DNA of 64,000 nucleotides from Salegentibacter sp. (GTDB lineage Bacteria; Bacteroidota; Bacteroidia; Flavobacteriales; Flavobacteriaceae): NCBI GenBank assembly GCA_017795085.1, contig CP051246.1, positions 2,978,514 to 3,042,513 of the forward strand, read 5' to 3'. Shown piece by piece: positions 29,494 to 38,500 of this stretch (position 1 is its first letter; each line of letters starts with the position of its first letter). The notes under the pieces were generated by a model. It saw only the letters and a program-made list of their open reading frames with translations, ran no database searches and was not told where the DNA came from. The position numbers and the translations under genes were made by a program.

Positions 29494-29505
29494 CCAGTTA
29501 GGGTT

Positions 29506-29760
29506 TTAAGTTACTACTTTTCGGTTAAGCACAGACGGTATCAGTCTTTTCGCGTGGTTTCTTGCTTTATTTCTTACTTCTTCCATATATCTTAGAACTG
29601 TTGATGTTCCGTAAAAATAGACAGATCCAATATAGTTCATTTGTACATAATAAGCCGGCTGCTCTATATTATTACAAAACTCATATATTCGGAAATGATG
29701 TTTTTCTAAGGCATTGTAAACCTCTTCGGGCGACCCAACAGTAAAACTCAGAACACCCAA
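29506..29760 (-). CDS. Unrecognised short ORF without a normal start
   Basis: The frame encodes about 84 residues (GSPEEVYNALEKHHFRIYEF, then YVQMNYIGSVYFYGTSTVLR). It has coding-like composition, but the only initiators are TTG at 29760 or codons just after an in-frame TGA upstream. It is probably the C-terminal part of a gene whose 5' end was lost next to the repeat at 29.8 kb. No family recognised. Confidence 0.4.
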   Translation of the reverse strand: MGVLSFTVGSPEEVYNALEKHHFRIYEFCNNIEQPAYYVQMNYIGSVYFYGTSTVLRYMEEVRNKARNHAKRLIPSVLNRKVVT

Positions 29761-29815
29761 ACAACCCGATCTACATATAGCAATTCACCGGCAAAAAACC
29801 GGTTCAGTCAACATT

Positions 29816-29895
29816 GCGTTCATGTTGGGCTCCCGAAAAAACGGGACAGGCTATATCAGCACCATAAATCATAGTTATTAGCAGTGACCTATTTT
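29816..29895 (-). repeat. Cassette-type hairpin repeat, copy A2 (degenerate)
   Basis: GCGTTCATGTTGGGC (29816-29830) matches the other copies and is followed by the palindrome TCCCG-N6-CGGGA (29831-29846), but the second ACACGAAC arm is lost. The flank tagttattagcagtga leads into the metallo-beta-lactamase stop. Confidence 0.7.
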
Positions 29896-30689
29896 TCAAA
29901 TAGTTGTATTGTATAGTCAAATAATTCAGTATTACCCCATTTTCCATGACCCGGAATCACAATTTTGGCAGTAGGATATTTCAGTTTCACTTTTTCTACT
30001 GTTTCCGACCATTTCTTAACATTAGCATCTCCTAAATATCCTTTACCCGCTCCAAATTCCTTTATCAAGCATCCACCAAAAACCATATCATCATCTGGAA
30101 AATATCCCACAATATTATCTTTTGTATGACCTTCTCCAAGGTATTCTGCATAAACCTTCTTCTTCCCAATATTTAAGGTGAGATTATTATCAAAACCTTG
30201 TATTGGGTTAGATAGTATTTGCCTGGTTTTTAATAATTCTATAGTTTGGTTAGAAGCGTAGATTGGAATATTATGCCCTTCAAATTCCGCTAGCCCACCA
30301 ACGCAATCTTTATGAAAATGAGTGGGGATTATTGCCGTTAATTCACATTTCAGTTCATTAGTAGCAAAATTTATTAATTCTAAAGAACTCTTGTTGTCCG
30401 TTGGTGTATCAAAAACAATCCCTTTATTTTCATTTACAATCAAAACCCCATTACAGGCAACTTTTCCAAAATCGTCCGTGTTTAAATAGGAAATATGCTC
30501 ATAAGTATGATTTGATAATCTCTTAATTATCAAATTTTCCGTTTGATAAACTATCAAACTATCATTTAAATACTCCGTAACTGATCCTTTATCAGCTTCC
30601 TGAATTGTCTGATTATGTTTAGATGATGATTCTTTACACGAAATAAAGGTTAATCCTAAAAAAATAAAAAATGCAAAATATAATTTCAT
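29889..30689 (-). CDS. Subclass B1 metallo-beta-lactamase, lipoprotein
   Basis: All six zinc ligands of the B1 class are present, counting from this start: H124, H126, D128 (THFHKDC), H188 (GEGHTKDN), C207 (VFGGCLIKE) and H248 (PGHGKWG). B1 enzymes hydrolyse beta-lactams including carbapenems with two zinc ions. A signal peptide with lipobox LTFISC (Cys18) predicts a membrane-anchored periplasmic enzyme. The frame runs on to 30860, but the ATG at 30689 fits the signal peptide. It is framed by a cassette-like repeat at its 3' end. Whether it confers resistance depends on expression. Confidence 0.9.
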   Translation of the reverse strand: MKLYFAFFIFLGLTFISCKESSSKHNQTIQEADKGSVTEYLNDSLIVYQTENLIIKRLSNHTYEHISYLNTDDFGKVACNGVLIVNENKGIVFDTPTDNKSSLELINFATNELKCELTAIIPTHFHKDCVGGLAEFEGHNIPIYASNQTIELLKTRQILSNPIQGFDNNLTLNIGKKKVYAEYLGEGHTKDNIVGYFPDDDMVFGGCLIKEFGAGKGYLGDANVKKWSETVEKVKLKYPTAKIVIPGHGKWGNTELFDYTIQLFEK

Positions 30690-30873
30690 ATGAATTTTGT
30701 TTATTGTATTTGTTTTTCTGATTTTAACCAACGTATTTTTGGAGACAAAGGGTCTATTAGGGTCTATTTTAGTCGTGCAGACGGCATTATCCATATAATA
30801 TTGGCGATTCGCTTTTATCTTTATTGATTTTTCAACAGGCAATTTAAGGTTATTTCCCATTCCGGGTATATGG

Positions 30874-31158
30874 TTAATACAAACTTTCCATTAGGTGTAT
30901 GGTAATTTCTCCACCTACTTCCTTGCCTATGGCTTTTCGAATCTCTGCTTTAACGGGCAGCTTATGATTACCGTCTCCCAGAGGCATAAAAGAGCTTTGA
31001 AACGGATACCCGTCTATTGTTCCTTTAACTTTAACCAATCCTTTAGTGCCAAAAAAGAAAGTCGATTCAGGCCAAATAATATAAGTATGACCACCTTTAG
31101 CAGGGCTTTTCTGTAATTCAGCTTTGAATGTTTTGTCGAGTTGCTTGTCCATAATCAT
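30874..31158 (-). CDS. DUF1905 protein
   Basis: The 94-residue protein matches DUF1905: FKAELQKSPAKGGHTYIIWP, then FFGTKGLVKVKGTIDGYPFQ and GNHKLPVKAEIRKAIGKEVG. Many homologues carry an extra YdeI/OmpD-associated C-terminal domain that is missing here. Function unknown. An alternative start is Met3. It lies 185 bp upstream of the metallo-beta-lactamase start. Confidence 0.85.
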   Translation of the reverse strand: MIMDKQLDKTFKAELQKSPAKGGHTYIIWPESTFFFGTKGLVKVKGTIDGYPFQSSFMPLGDGNHKLPVKAEIRKAIGKEVGGEITIHLMESLY

Positions 31159-31372
31159 ACTTTTTAATTATTTGTTTTTTTAATGTCTCCAACCAATAAT
31201 TATTGAAAAAACAAGCAGTTTAACCAACCAATCACTTGCCTGGATTAATAATGCCAGTCCAATCGGATAATTCTTATATACATAGAGCCTAAAAGCCCCT
31301 ACCCCCCCAAAGGGAGAACTCATCTGTGAACAGGCCGTTCCGGCTACAATATCTTAGTTATTATGGCCAGTT

Positions 31373-32104
31373 TTATTCTTTTGTCAATTTAAACAACTCA
31401 AATGCGTCCAATTGTGGTCTATATCCGACTTTCTCTTTAGATTCTGTTATATCCAATCGTTTGTACCTGTTTTCTGAAATAGCATTCAGAACTTCGTATT
31501 TAATATTTTCTGCCTCGATACACCCAACCAATAACTGGTTAAAATCGTCTGGATGCAGATATGCACTTAAATCTCTTGCGTTCATTTCAGTGAAGTCTTT
31601 TGGAAATTCGTAAGCCCCAATTCGTAGGCAAATTGCTGAAATCTCATTATTATATGCGTGATATGCTGCTAAAGCTTCTCCAAAGCATTTTGAAACTCCA
31701 TAGATATTTTTAGGCTTTACAAGCATATTCTTGTTTATTTGGATGTCGGTCGGATAGCTTTCTATTGTTTGGGCACTACTTGCGAAAATCAATTTTTTAC
31801 AATTTTTTTTGACAGCTGCCTTAAAAATATTTTGGCTTGTTTTAATATTTGTGTCCAAAATTTGGTCAGATTCAGAAACTGGGTCAACTATTCCAGCCAA
31901 ATGGATTACCGTATCAATTCCTTCACATAGCTTCAAGCAAACCGAAAAATCCAATAAATCAGCCTGTTGAATTTGGACATTGCTTGTGAAGGTCTCGCTA
32001 TTTGTTGCAATATCTGCAGCAAGTATTTGATATTTATGATTGTAGTTTTGGATAAAATGTTTTCCAATTTTTCCAAATCCTCCAGTAATTAGAATTTTTC
32101 TCAT
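31373..32104 (-). CDS. NAD-dependent epimerase/dehydratase (extended SDR)
   Basis: The 243-residue protein begins with the Rossmann turn ITGGFGKIG and keeps HLAG, SSAQ and the catalytic Tyr-x3-Lys (YGVSK). It is shorter than sugar epimerases and nearer to uronate dehydrogenase-like reductases. The substrate is unknown. It follows an ArsR-family regulator by 64 bp and should be its target. Confidence 0.88.
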   Translation of the reverse strand: MRKILITGGFGKIGKHFIQNYNHKYQILAADIATNSETFTSNVQIQQADLLDFSVCLKLCEGIDTVIHLAGIVDPVSESDQILDTNIKTSQNIFKAAVKKNCKKLIFASSAQTIESYPTDIQINKNMLVKPKNIYGVSKCFGEALAAYHAYNNEISAICLRIGAYEFPKDFTEMNARDLSAYLHPDDFNQLLVGCIEAENIKYEVLNAISENRYKRLDITESKEKVGYRPQLDAFELFKLTKE

Positions 32105-32142
32105 TGTTTTATACGTTTTGTTTTATTTCGTTATATTCAAAT

Positions 32143-32154
32143 ATATAGATATAT
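32143..32154. promoter_or_regulatory. Candidate ArsR operator half before the epimerase
   Basis: ATATAGATATAT here and its complement at 32479-32490 upstream of arsR are the same 12-base motif. The motif is very AT-rich, so the match is weak evidence for a shared operator. Confidence 0.35.
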
Positions 32155-32168
32155 TATGGTAAATTTTT

Positions 32169-32471
32169 TTATCTTAAAAAATCTGTATATTCTTTTATAA
32201 GTTTTTCATTCCTTTTCAGATAACTCCATTTTCCGTGTCTTGTTAGAATAAGTAATCCGCATTTTTCCATATTTGTTAGATATGTGGAAATTGTTGATTG
32301 TGAAAGCCCAGATTTATCTTTAATATGAGTTATACAAACCCCATCATCAAAATTTCTTAAAGATTCGTGTGGGAGAAAATTGTTTTCAGGGTCTTTTAAC
32401 CATTCCATAATTTGAACTCTGGTTTGGTTTGATAAGCATTTACCTATTTCTGTAGCTAATTTCAAAGTCAT
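32169..32471 (-). CDS. ArsR-family winged-helix regulator
   Basis: The 100-residue protein is a compact ArsR-type DNA-binding domain: GKCLSNQTRVQIMEWLKDPE, then CITHIKDKSGLSQSTISTYL. No metal-binding ELCVCDL motif is seen, so it probably senses something other than a metal. It is the first gene of a pair with the epimerase. Confidence 0.88.
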   Translation of the reverse strand: MTLKLATEIGKCLSNQTRVQIMEWLKDPENNFLPHESLRNFDDGVCITHIKDKSGLSQSTISTYLTNMEKCGLLILTRHGKWSYLKRNEKLIKEYTDFLR

Positions 32472-32540
32472 ACAGCAAATATATCTATATTTCTCGATAT
32501 GTTGAAATTTATTGAAATTTTATAAATTGGCTAGTAGCCT

Positions 32541-32615
32541 AGCGCCTGTTACCCACATTAATATATTTACCTGTTAAGTTATTAAATTTCAAATAGCAAA
32601 AACCCCGACATCACC
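32541..32615. repeat. Dispersed intergenic repeat, copy 2 of 2
   Basis: The block agcgcctgttacccacatta to aaaaaccccgacatcacc is closely similar to 23836-23912. It lies 5' of the arsR gene. Confidence 0.7.
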
Positions 32616-32910
32616 TCATACATAGTTCAAACCGAAACACTTCAACAAATTAGCGGAAAGCAGGAGCTATACAAAGAAATTATTGCGAATGCCTATTCGT
32701 TTTTGAATTTAGCGATTATTATCATAGCCCCCGGAAGTTATTTCGGTTTTTTATTGAAAAATGATATAATTTTATTGAATGTTCGAGATAAGACATAAAA
32801 CGCCTCATCCATCATCACCCTGAGGTCTGAGGTTAAAAAGTTTTATCTAGCGGATAATAATGACAGGTTAACATGATATTACTGAATTCATTAATGGAGC
32901 TGAAATAGAT

Positions 32911-33005
32911 TGGTGTTCTGTTCTTTTTCATCAATGGAAAAAGAACCAAAAAAATCTAGGCTTACGAAAATGGATCTAAATTTTCGATAGGCCGATTAAA
33001 CTTTC
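32911..33005. repeat. Dispersed repeat with agaaccaaaaaa..taggcttac core, copy 2
   Basis: Matches 24004-24115. It contains the palindromic pair gttctttttc/gaaaaagaac (about 32919-32951), so it can fold into a hairpin. Confidence 0.6.
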
Positions 33006-33055
33006 TACTGAGTATTATATTATACTTCTACTCCTTTAACTCTCAAATAAACAAT

Positions 33056-33184
33056 AAATTATATCTCTGTCAATGGTAACTTGATTCAGGGACTGATTAT
33101 GTATTTTACTAACTTTCAATGTTATTAGATGCTGAAACGAGTTCAGCATGACGTAGAAATTTATATTATTACTAATAACGGATA
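33056..33184. repeat. REP-like element, second copy
   Basis: Shares the gaacttgattca-type and gttcagcatgacgtagaaat motifs and the right-end ATAACGGATA (33175-33184) with 7065-7205, but the left-end TATCCGTTAT is missing. The rest of the 32.5-33.3 kb gap holds only repeats. Confidence 0.65.
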
Positions 33185-33339
33185 TTCAGTACCTTTAAAT
33201 CTTCCTGGCTTCAGAGAAATTATTTTGCCGGGATTTTAATGTGTTCAGTTAGCGTAAAACCTTAGGTTGAAGTTTCATTTAAGACAAAAGAAAGTTTTGG
33301 TTTCTATTTTTTACTTTTGATTTTCTTAAACTGCACGGA

Positions 33340-33909
33340 ATGGAACAGCCCATGATAGATCAGGATTTTGTAAATAAAGATTTTACTTTGGAAAGTATTG
33401 AAACCAAAGATTACGAGGCCTGTACGTTTACCAATTGTAATTTTCGTGAGGCAAATTTAGGCGGGATTCTTTTTATTGATTGCGAATTTACCGATTGTGA
33501 TTTAAGCAATGTCAGGATTTCAAAAACCGGGTTTCAGAATTGTGTGTTTACGGGCTGTAAAATGATGGGGCTCCCCTTTTATTCCTGTGAACCCTTTGGA
33601 TTTTCGATAGCGGTAAAAAACTGCAACCTCAACCATTCTTCTTTCTTTGCCATGCGCTTAGCTGCCACTTCCTTTTTTAATTCGGCACTGCAACACGTTG
33701 ATTTTGCCCGGGCGATTTTAACGGCTTCAGATTTTGAAAAATGTGATTTATTAGCAACTAATTTCGAGGCCACCAATTTGGAAAAAGCCGACTTTAGAAG
33801 TGCCAAAAATTACACTCTCGATCCTGAAAACAATAAAATTAAAGGAGCTAAGTTTTCTACTCCCGAAGTTGGGGGTTTATTGGAAAAATATAAGATAAAA
33901 ATTGATTAA
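33340..33909 (+). CDS. Pentapeptide-repeat protein
   Basis: The 189-residue protein is built of A(D/N)LxX-like five-residue repeats (CTFTNCNFREANLGGILFID, then CDLLATNFEATNLEKADFRS), which form a right-handed square beta-helix. It has the two-part layout of Qnr-like proteins that shield DNA gyrase, with a break around FYSCEPFGFSIAVKNC where Qnr has its loop. Many such proteins in environmental bacteria have no known target, so resistance is only a possibility. It stands alone. Confidence 0.85.
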   Translation: MEQPMIDQDFVNKDFTLESIETKDYEACTFTNCNFREANLGGILFIDCEFTDCDLSNVRISKTGFQNCVFTGCKMMGLPFYSCEPFGFSIAVKNCNLNHSSFFAMRLAATSFFNSALQHVDFARAILTASDFEKCDLLATNFEATNLEKADFRSAKNYTLDPENNKIKGAKFSTPEVGGLLEKYKIKID

Positions 33910-34052
33910 GGGACTTTAGTTCTGAAGTTATAATCTTATACTCATAGAGCCTATCTCCAAACTCATCTTTTATCTCGTTTTTTATGATTTCAACACTATA
34001 TATTTATCGCGTTTCACAAAACTTATAGCCCACTTTTTAATCGCTTAGCAGC

Positions 34053-36863
34053 TTAATCCTTTTTATTTTTTTCAGTAGCACTAAAGTCAAAATAAAGCGT
34101 CGCTCCCCATAATCGCTGGTAATCATCTCTATGATGAAATTCAGTTTGCTGACTTTGAGGGCCTAGTTCTTTTGGCTTTTTAAACTTGGTACCAATTGGA
34201 CTAATAACATCCATAAAAGAAATATCACCTTCAGGGAATGCCGGGTTTGTATTTTCGTTATTCGAATCTTTAGGGGTGAATAACCTTAAAAACACATCGT
34301 CTGTAGCCGAAACTATTGTAATAGGCGATTCTTCCGTATCGATAACTACCCAATACATACGATCGTGATAGCCTTTAAATTCCGGATACTCCCAATCTGA
34401 TCCTGTAACTGTATTATTATAATCTTTTTGATGCACCGCAAATCTTTGACCTTTCATCCTGTTCTTCCAAACTCGATATGGCCCTTCACCGAGCCATTTT
34501 ACGCCTTTTACTTTTTCTTCAGGATAATCAAAATTGATTCCCATAAAATCTTTTCGCCCTCTCAGCAAATAAGAATAATCCAACTTTAACCATCCGTTAG
34601 CTTGCATGGTATACACCATTTTTCTAATAGGTCCTTCATACTCCATTTCTACTACCTGATCGTTTCCTTTTTGATAATGCTTTAGCGATTTAAATTTGCT
34701 GCGATCATCGGTTAATTTTGGCCCATTGTTGAAGGAAATCGGACTTTCTTCATTTTTCACAGAGGTAATTAGTCCGTTTTCAGTATTAAAACTAACTTCC
34801 ACGCCATTTGCCGAAAGCCTTAGCACACCCTCACTTTCAGTAGCAGTGGCCGGAGTTTTTGAATCGCCGGAAACAATAGCTTCCGCAGTTTTCTGTGGAG
34901 TTTTTACAGGCCAGGACCATGTCATAATCTCGCGACTGTGAGGATCTGTCGCCTTTAAATATAAAGCATCACTTTCTTCCCAATGCTCTGGCAAATCAAG
35001 CTGAAGATATCCCGATAAATCCGGTGCAATATCCGGCGAATTTGCCTTTCCGGATTTCATTATTTTATTTACTATAATTTCTGATTCATTTGGCGTTGAA
35101 AAATTAATTAGCTGCCATTCAAAATCACATTCAGATAAATTAGTAAAGTGATAACGGTTTTCAAGCTTTAGTTTTCCATCAAATTGAGGTGTAATATCCA
35201 TTTTATCGATATATACCGGAGACCAGATTTCTTTAATAGCATAAAAACTACCTTCTTTTTCGCGATATGGCCCTACGATGCCATCTGGCGCCCAGGTTTC
35301 CTTATTTTTAACGTCTATAAATCCATTTTTGTCTGTCCTTACCACACCTTCATCGGCAAAAACCCAAAGGAATCCCCCGGCCGATAATGGACTTTTTTGC
35401 ATGATATTCCAATAATCCTCCAGCCCGGCACCATGCCCCCCATCATATAAGCCATGTAAAAATTCAGTAGGAAAATAAACTTTATCACCATTAGTTAGTG
35501 CTTCATACACATAATCATAAGAAGTATAATGTAGCGTATTGGTTTCACCTAATGTATTCCAGGGATGAATCACAACTCTATTCTGAATGTCATATTTAGG
35601 ATATTCATCGAGTAAATCATAGTTATTACCACCTTCGTTTCCATTGGCCCACATCACTATTGAAGGATGATTACTATCACGAACAATTAATTCTTTCACT
35701 AGCTTTTTACCAACTTCGGTATCATATTCGTTTTGCCATCCGGTAAGCTCGTCAATCACAAATAGCCCTAAAGAGTCGGTAACTTCAAGAAAATGCCGGC
35801 TCGGCGGATAATGAGACATTCTAACGGCATTCATATTCATTTCCTTCATTAATTCAACATCAATAATACTCAACTCCCTGCTTGTTGAACGTCCAGAAGA
35901 GGGCCAAAAACTATGGCGATTAACACCTTTAAATTTTATCTTTTCCCCATTTACATAAAAACCATCTTTTGTCTTTAACGCAACTGTTCTAAAACCAAAT
36001 TTCTGAGTAATTCTATGCACAACCTCATTTCCATCTTTTAACCTAACTTCAACTTTATAGCGATTTGGAAATTCCGGAGACCATAAATCTGGATTATCAA
36101 CTTGATTTGTGAGGCGTGCCTTTTCTTCTTTTCTATTTGCTTCAGCATTAAAAACTTCACCTAGCGGATTATCATTTAGATCAAAAATTTGAGCTTCAAT
36201 ACTTCTGCCTCTTTTAATATTCTCGGTATAAACATCCATTTTAAAAGATCCGTCTGCCTTAGCATCTATCGCCACTCTATCAATAAACTCTTTAGGTTTT
36301 ACCTCCAGGTAAACCGGTCTGTAAATTCCGGCAAACGCCCAAAAGTCGGCATCTCTTTCCGCTTTGTTTACCGATTCATTATCAGAAACATTCTTCACCT
36401 CAACTTCAAGTATATTTTCTTCCCCAAAATCTAAGAAATCACTTACCTCATATTTGAATCTGTAAAATCCTCCCTGGTGCACAGGCCCCACCAGTTTTCC
36501 GTTAATTTTTACTTTGGTGTCGGTCATTACTCCTTCAAAAACAAGTTCGATTACTTTAGATTTCCATTCTTGTGGAGCAGAAAAATTATATCGATACTGC
36601 CCTACTGCATCGGATTCCGGTAATAAACCACGCCAGTCGTGGCCATAGGTATAGATTCCAAAACCTTCCAGCTCCCAGTTGGATGGAACTGCTATTTTAG
36701 ACCATTCGCCACTTTTACGCCCTTTATCGATCTTGAAATCCCAGTCTACCCGATGATCTTTATCGGTACCCGAGAGATAAATAGTCTCTGTTTCTTGAGC
36801 TAAAATTTGAAAACAACTACAAATGCTTATGACCAGAGATACTGTTATTTTATTTATATTCAT
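34053..36863 (-). CDS. Secreted glycoside hydrolase family 2 (beta-galactosidase-like)
   Basis: The 936-residue protein has a signal peptide (ending QILAQ), a jelly-roll sugar-binding domain (about 25-190), an immunoglobulin-like domain, a TIM barrel with catalytic acid/base Glu410 (MWANGNEGG) and nucleophile Glu467 (FPTEFLHG), and further C-terminal beta domains. It should cleave a beta-linked sugar, perhaps galactose, from plant or algal polysaccharide. No SusCD pair or sulfatase lies nearby, so it is not part of a visible polysaccharide locus. Confidence 0.93.
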   Translation of the reverse strand: MNINKITVSLVISICSCFQILAQETETIYLSGTDKDHRVDWDFKIDKGRKSGEWSKIAVPSNWELEGFGIYTYGHDWRGLLPESDAVGQYRYNFSAPQEWKSKVIELVFEGVMTDTKVKINGKLVGPVHQGGFYRFKYEVSDFLDFGEENILEVEVKNVSDNESVNKAERDADFWAFAGIYRPVYLEVKPKEFIDRVAIDAKADGSFKMDVYTENIKRGRSIEAQIFDLNDNPLGEVFNAEANRKEEKARLTNQVDNPDLWSPEFPNRYKVEVRLKDGNEVVHRITQKFGFRTVALKTKDGFYVNGEKIKFKGVNRHSFWPSSGRSTSRELSIIDVELMKEMNMNAVRMSHYPPSRHFLEVTDSLGLFVIDELTGWQNEYDTEVGKKLVKELIVRDSNHPSIVMWANGNEGGNNYDLLDEYPKYDIQNRVVIHPWNTLGETNTLHYTSYDYVYEALTNGDKVYFPTEFLHGLYDGGHGAGLEDYWNIMQKSPLSAGGFLWVFADEGVVRTDKNGFIDVKNKETWAPDGIVGPYREKEGSFYAIKEIWSPVYIDKMDITPQFDGKLKLENRYHFTNLSECDFEWQLINFSTPNESEIIVNKIMKSGKANSPDIAPDLSGYLQLDLPEHWEESDALYLKATDPHSREIMTWSWPVKTPQKTAEAIVSGDSKTPATATESEGVLRLSANGVEVSFNTENGLITSVKNEESPISFNNGPKLTDDRSKFKSLKHYQKGNDQVVEMEYEGPIRKMVYTMQANGWLKLDYSYLLRGRKDFMGINFDYPEEKVKGVKWLGEGPYRVWKNRMKGQRFAVHQKDYNNTVTGSDWEYPEFKGYHDRMYWVVIDTEESPITIVSATDDVFLRLFTPKDSNNENTNPAFPEGDISFMDVISPIGTKFKKPKELGPQSQQTEFHHRDDYQRLWGATLYFDFSATEKNKKD

Positions 36864-36880
36864 TGGTTCATTCCTATAGG

Positions 36881-37117
36881 TTAAATTAGATTATCATAAA
36901 AAAGAATAATTATCCCGACTATTATTTTTAAAAAACCCATTGAGATGTTTTTGAAAAGAGTTGATTGAAGTAGTTTTCCATCTTGAATGAATTTATTTGA
37001 TGTATAAGTTTCTATACCACTGTCTCTTATCCAACAATAAGGATGAGTAATCTCCTTTTCATTTTTGTCACAATGAAATATTTTTTTATAAAATGAATAA
37101 TCTGATTGTGTATTCAC
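36881..37117 (-). CDS. Small membrane protein of unknown function
   Basis: The 78-residue frame has one C-terminal hydrophobic segment (GFLKIIVGIIILFYDNLI) and a Cys pair (HCDK, YCWI). It lies upstream of the GH2 gene by 17 bp on the same strand, so it could be co-transcribed. No family recognised; it could be a chance frame. Confidence 0.4.
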   Translation of the reverse strand: MNTQSDYSFYKKIFHCDKNEKEITHPYCWIRDSGIETYTSNKFIQDGKLLQSTLFKNISMGFLKIIVGIIILFYDNLI

Positions 37118-37284
37118 ATTATCGAACCGTTCATTTTTTTTTCGAGATTTCTTGAATGGTAAATCACCAATCTTCTTCAGGATTTAGACGACCATTTTTC
37201 ATTCTTTCAGTACTTAAAAAACTTTAGGGTTTTATGTTTAATCAGATATGACTTAGGTATAAAAATGTTCATCTTTAAATTTTT

Positions 37285-37327
37285 ACCAACGTAAATCTAA
37301 CTGATGTAGGAACATTTTAGCAACTGG
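37285..37327 (-). repeat. Repeat family C, copy C1
   Basis: accaacgtaaatctaactga and the following taggaacattttagcaactg match the copy at 48404-48460. It lies 20 bp beyond the stop of the next minus-strand gene. Confidence 0.65.
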
Positions 37328-37347
37328 CTCTTCCAATCCCATTCTTC

Positions 37348-37851
37348 TCAATCGTTAATTCCTGTTTTATCTATATTTTTTTGGTTATCACTTAGATTGG
37401 TTACAGTAATATTTTTATCTTTTCTATGGTTTTCAAACATTTCGATTACAGTTTTCAAAAATCCAAACAGTCCCAAACTTAACACGATAATTCCCACAGA
37501 TGTTTCTTTTAAAAAGCTATTATTTGCATTGAAATATCCAATCAATCCCGAGCTTAGAAAAAACAGAATCAAAAAGCATATTATCATGATGGCAGTTTTT
37601 CCTTTTTTTGGATTTTCCCAGATTTTTTTTGAAAACTTATTCTGTGTTTTAGTAGTATCTTGTAATGACGAAAAACTTATTGCCAGGCCCATAAAAATCA
37701 ATACAGAATTTAGGTTTTGGGAAATAAAATCAGAGTTTTCTTTTAATTTATCGATTCCTAACAGAAATGGACTGAACAGAAAATAAAGTACAATTACCAT
37801 TAATGGATATTGCAGATAACTTACATAATGAAACATTTTTTTGAAATTCAT
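37348..37851 (-). CDS. Four-helix membrane protein of unknown function
   Basis: The 167-residue protein has four hydrophobic helices (around 13-32, 45-62, 84-108, 118-138) and a charged C-terminal tail. The phrase LIFMGLAISFSSLQDTTKTQ recurs in flavobacterial membrane proteins. No function known. A smaller two-helix protein gene precedes it by 42 bp, probably in the same transcript. Confidence 0.65.
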   Translation of the reverse strand: MNFKKMFHYVSYLQYPLMVIVLYFLFSPFLLGIDKLKENSDFISQNLNSVLIFMGLAISFSSLQDTTKTQNKFSKKIWENPKKGKTAIMIICFLILFFLSSGLIGYFNANNSFLKETSVGIIVLSLGLFGFLKTVIEMFENHRKDKNITVTNLSDNQKNIDKTGIND

Positions 37852-37893
37852 TAGTTTATACTTTGGCCTTTTCGATTTTGTATAGTCAGGAAT

Positions 37894-38166
37894 TCATTTT
37901 ATTAAATCAGCTTCTTTTCTGGTATTTAGTTCAGATTTTATTTTCTTCATATTGATAAACTGTAAAGGAAGGATCACGCTACATGAAATAGCAACAGCAA
38001 TCAAAGCAATAAATATTGAGTTGCTTTCTTTTGCTATTAATCCATAAACTGAGATAACCAATAAAAAGGTCAAAAGTCCAATTAATGCTCCAGTAATAAT
38101 TTTAATTATTTTCAACTTGCCTTCTAATTTTTCAGTCGTTTTTTTGTCCATATTATTTTTTTGCAT
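37894..38166 (-). CDS. Small two-helix membrane protein
   Basis: The 90-residue protein has two hydrophobic helices (about 24-48 and 53-73) and charged ends. It resembles small flavobacterial inner-membrane proteins with INMKKIKSEL-like ends. An alternative start is Met6. Function unknown; it pairs with the four-helix protein that follows. Confidence 0.6.
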   Translation of the reverse strand: MQKNNMDKKTTEKLEGKLKIIKIITGALIGLLTFLLVISVYGLIAKESNSIFIALIAVAISCSVILPLQFINMKKIKSELNTRKEADLIK

Positions 38167-38246
38167 TTTCGAGTTTCAGCTTGTTGCCACCGGATTCGAA
38201 TAACTTTCAGTTGCGTAGGATTAAGCTAAAAATAGTAAAAAGAACT

Positions 38247-38291
38247 TATTTTTGCGCCTGTGCGGTTGTTTCCCTGGGAAACAAAGCGCAA
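38247..38291 (+). ncRNA. Possible structured RNA: promoter box joined to a hairpin
   Basis: A TAnnTTTG box (TATTTTTG, 38247-38254) runs straight into TTGCGC (38252-38257), which pairs with GCGCAA (38286-38291); inside, GTTTCCC (38268-38274) pairs with GGGAAAC (38276-38282). No plus-strand gene follows, so the box could drive a small structured RNA. This is a guess from structure only. Confidence 0.3.
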
Positions 38292-38457
38292 CAATTGAAG
38301 GCATACGGTGTTGAACTAAACCTTAAGATAGCTTCAAGAGATCACTAAGTCACTATTCACTACTTGTAATATTTAAAGTTATGAAAAAAAAGTAGTACCC
38401 TCATTGACAGGGCTTGTATTTCTGTACCTGAGTTCGGCGAACTGTACCAAAAATAAA

Positions 38458-38500
38458 GCGTTCATGTTGGGCCGTACCGGCCACACGAACGCTTAGCTAT
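38458..38500 (-). repeat. Cassette-type hairpin repeat, copy A3
   Basis: GCGTTCATGT (38458-38467) pairs with ACACGAACGC (38483-38492) with one mismatch; inside, GGCCG-TAC-CGGCC is a perfect small stem, with TG unpaired on one side. The stop codon of the HTH gene lies immediately inside the flank ttagctattgtgc. Confidence 0.85.

Noticed and set aside
30690-30860. N-terminal extension of the metallo-beta-lactamase
   Set aside because: The extra 57 codons have no signal-peptide logic and would bury the real signal peptide; they are probably non-coding leader.
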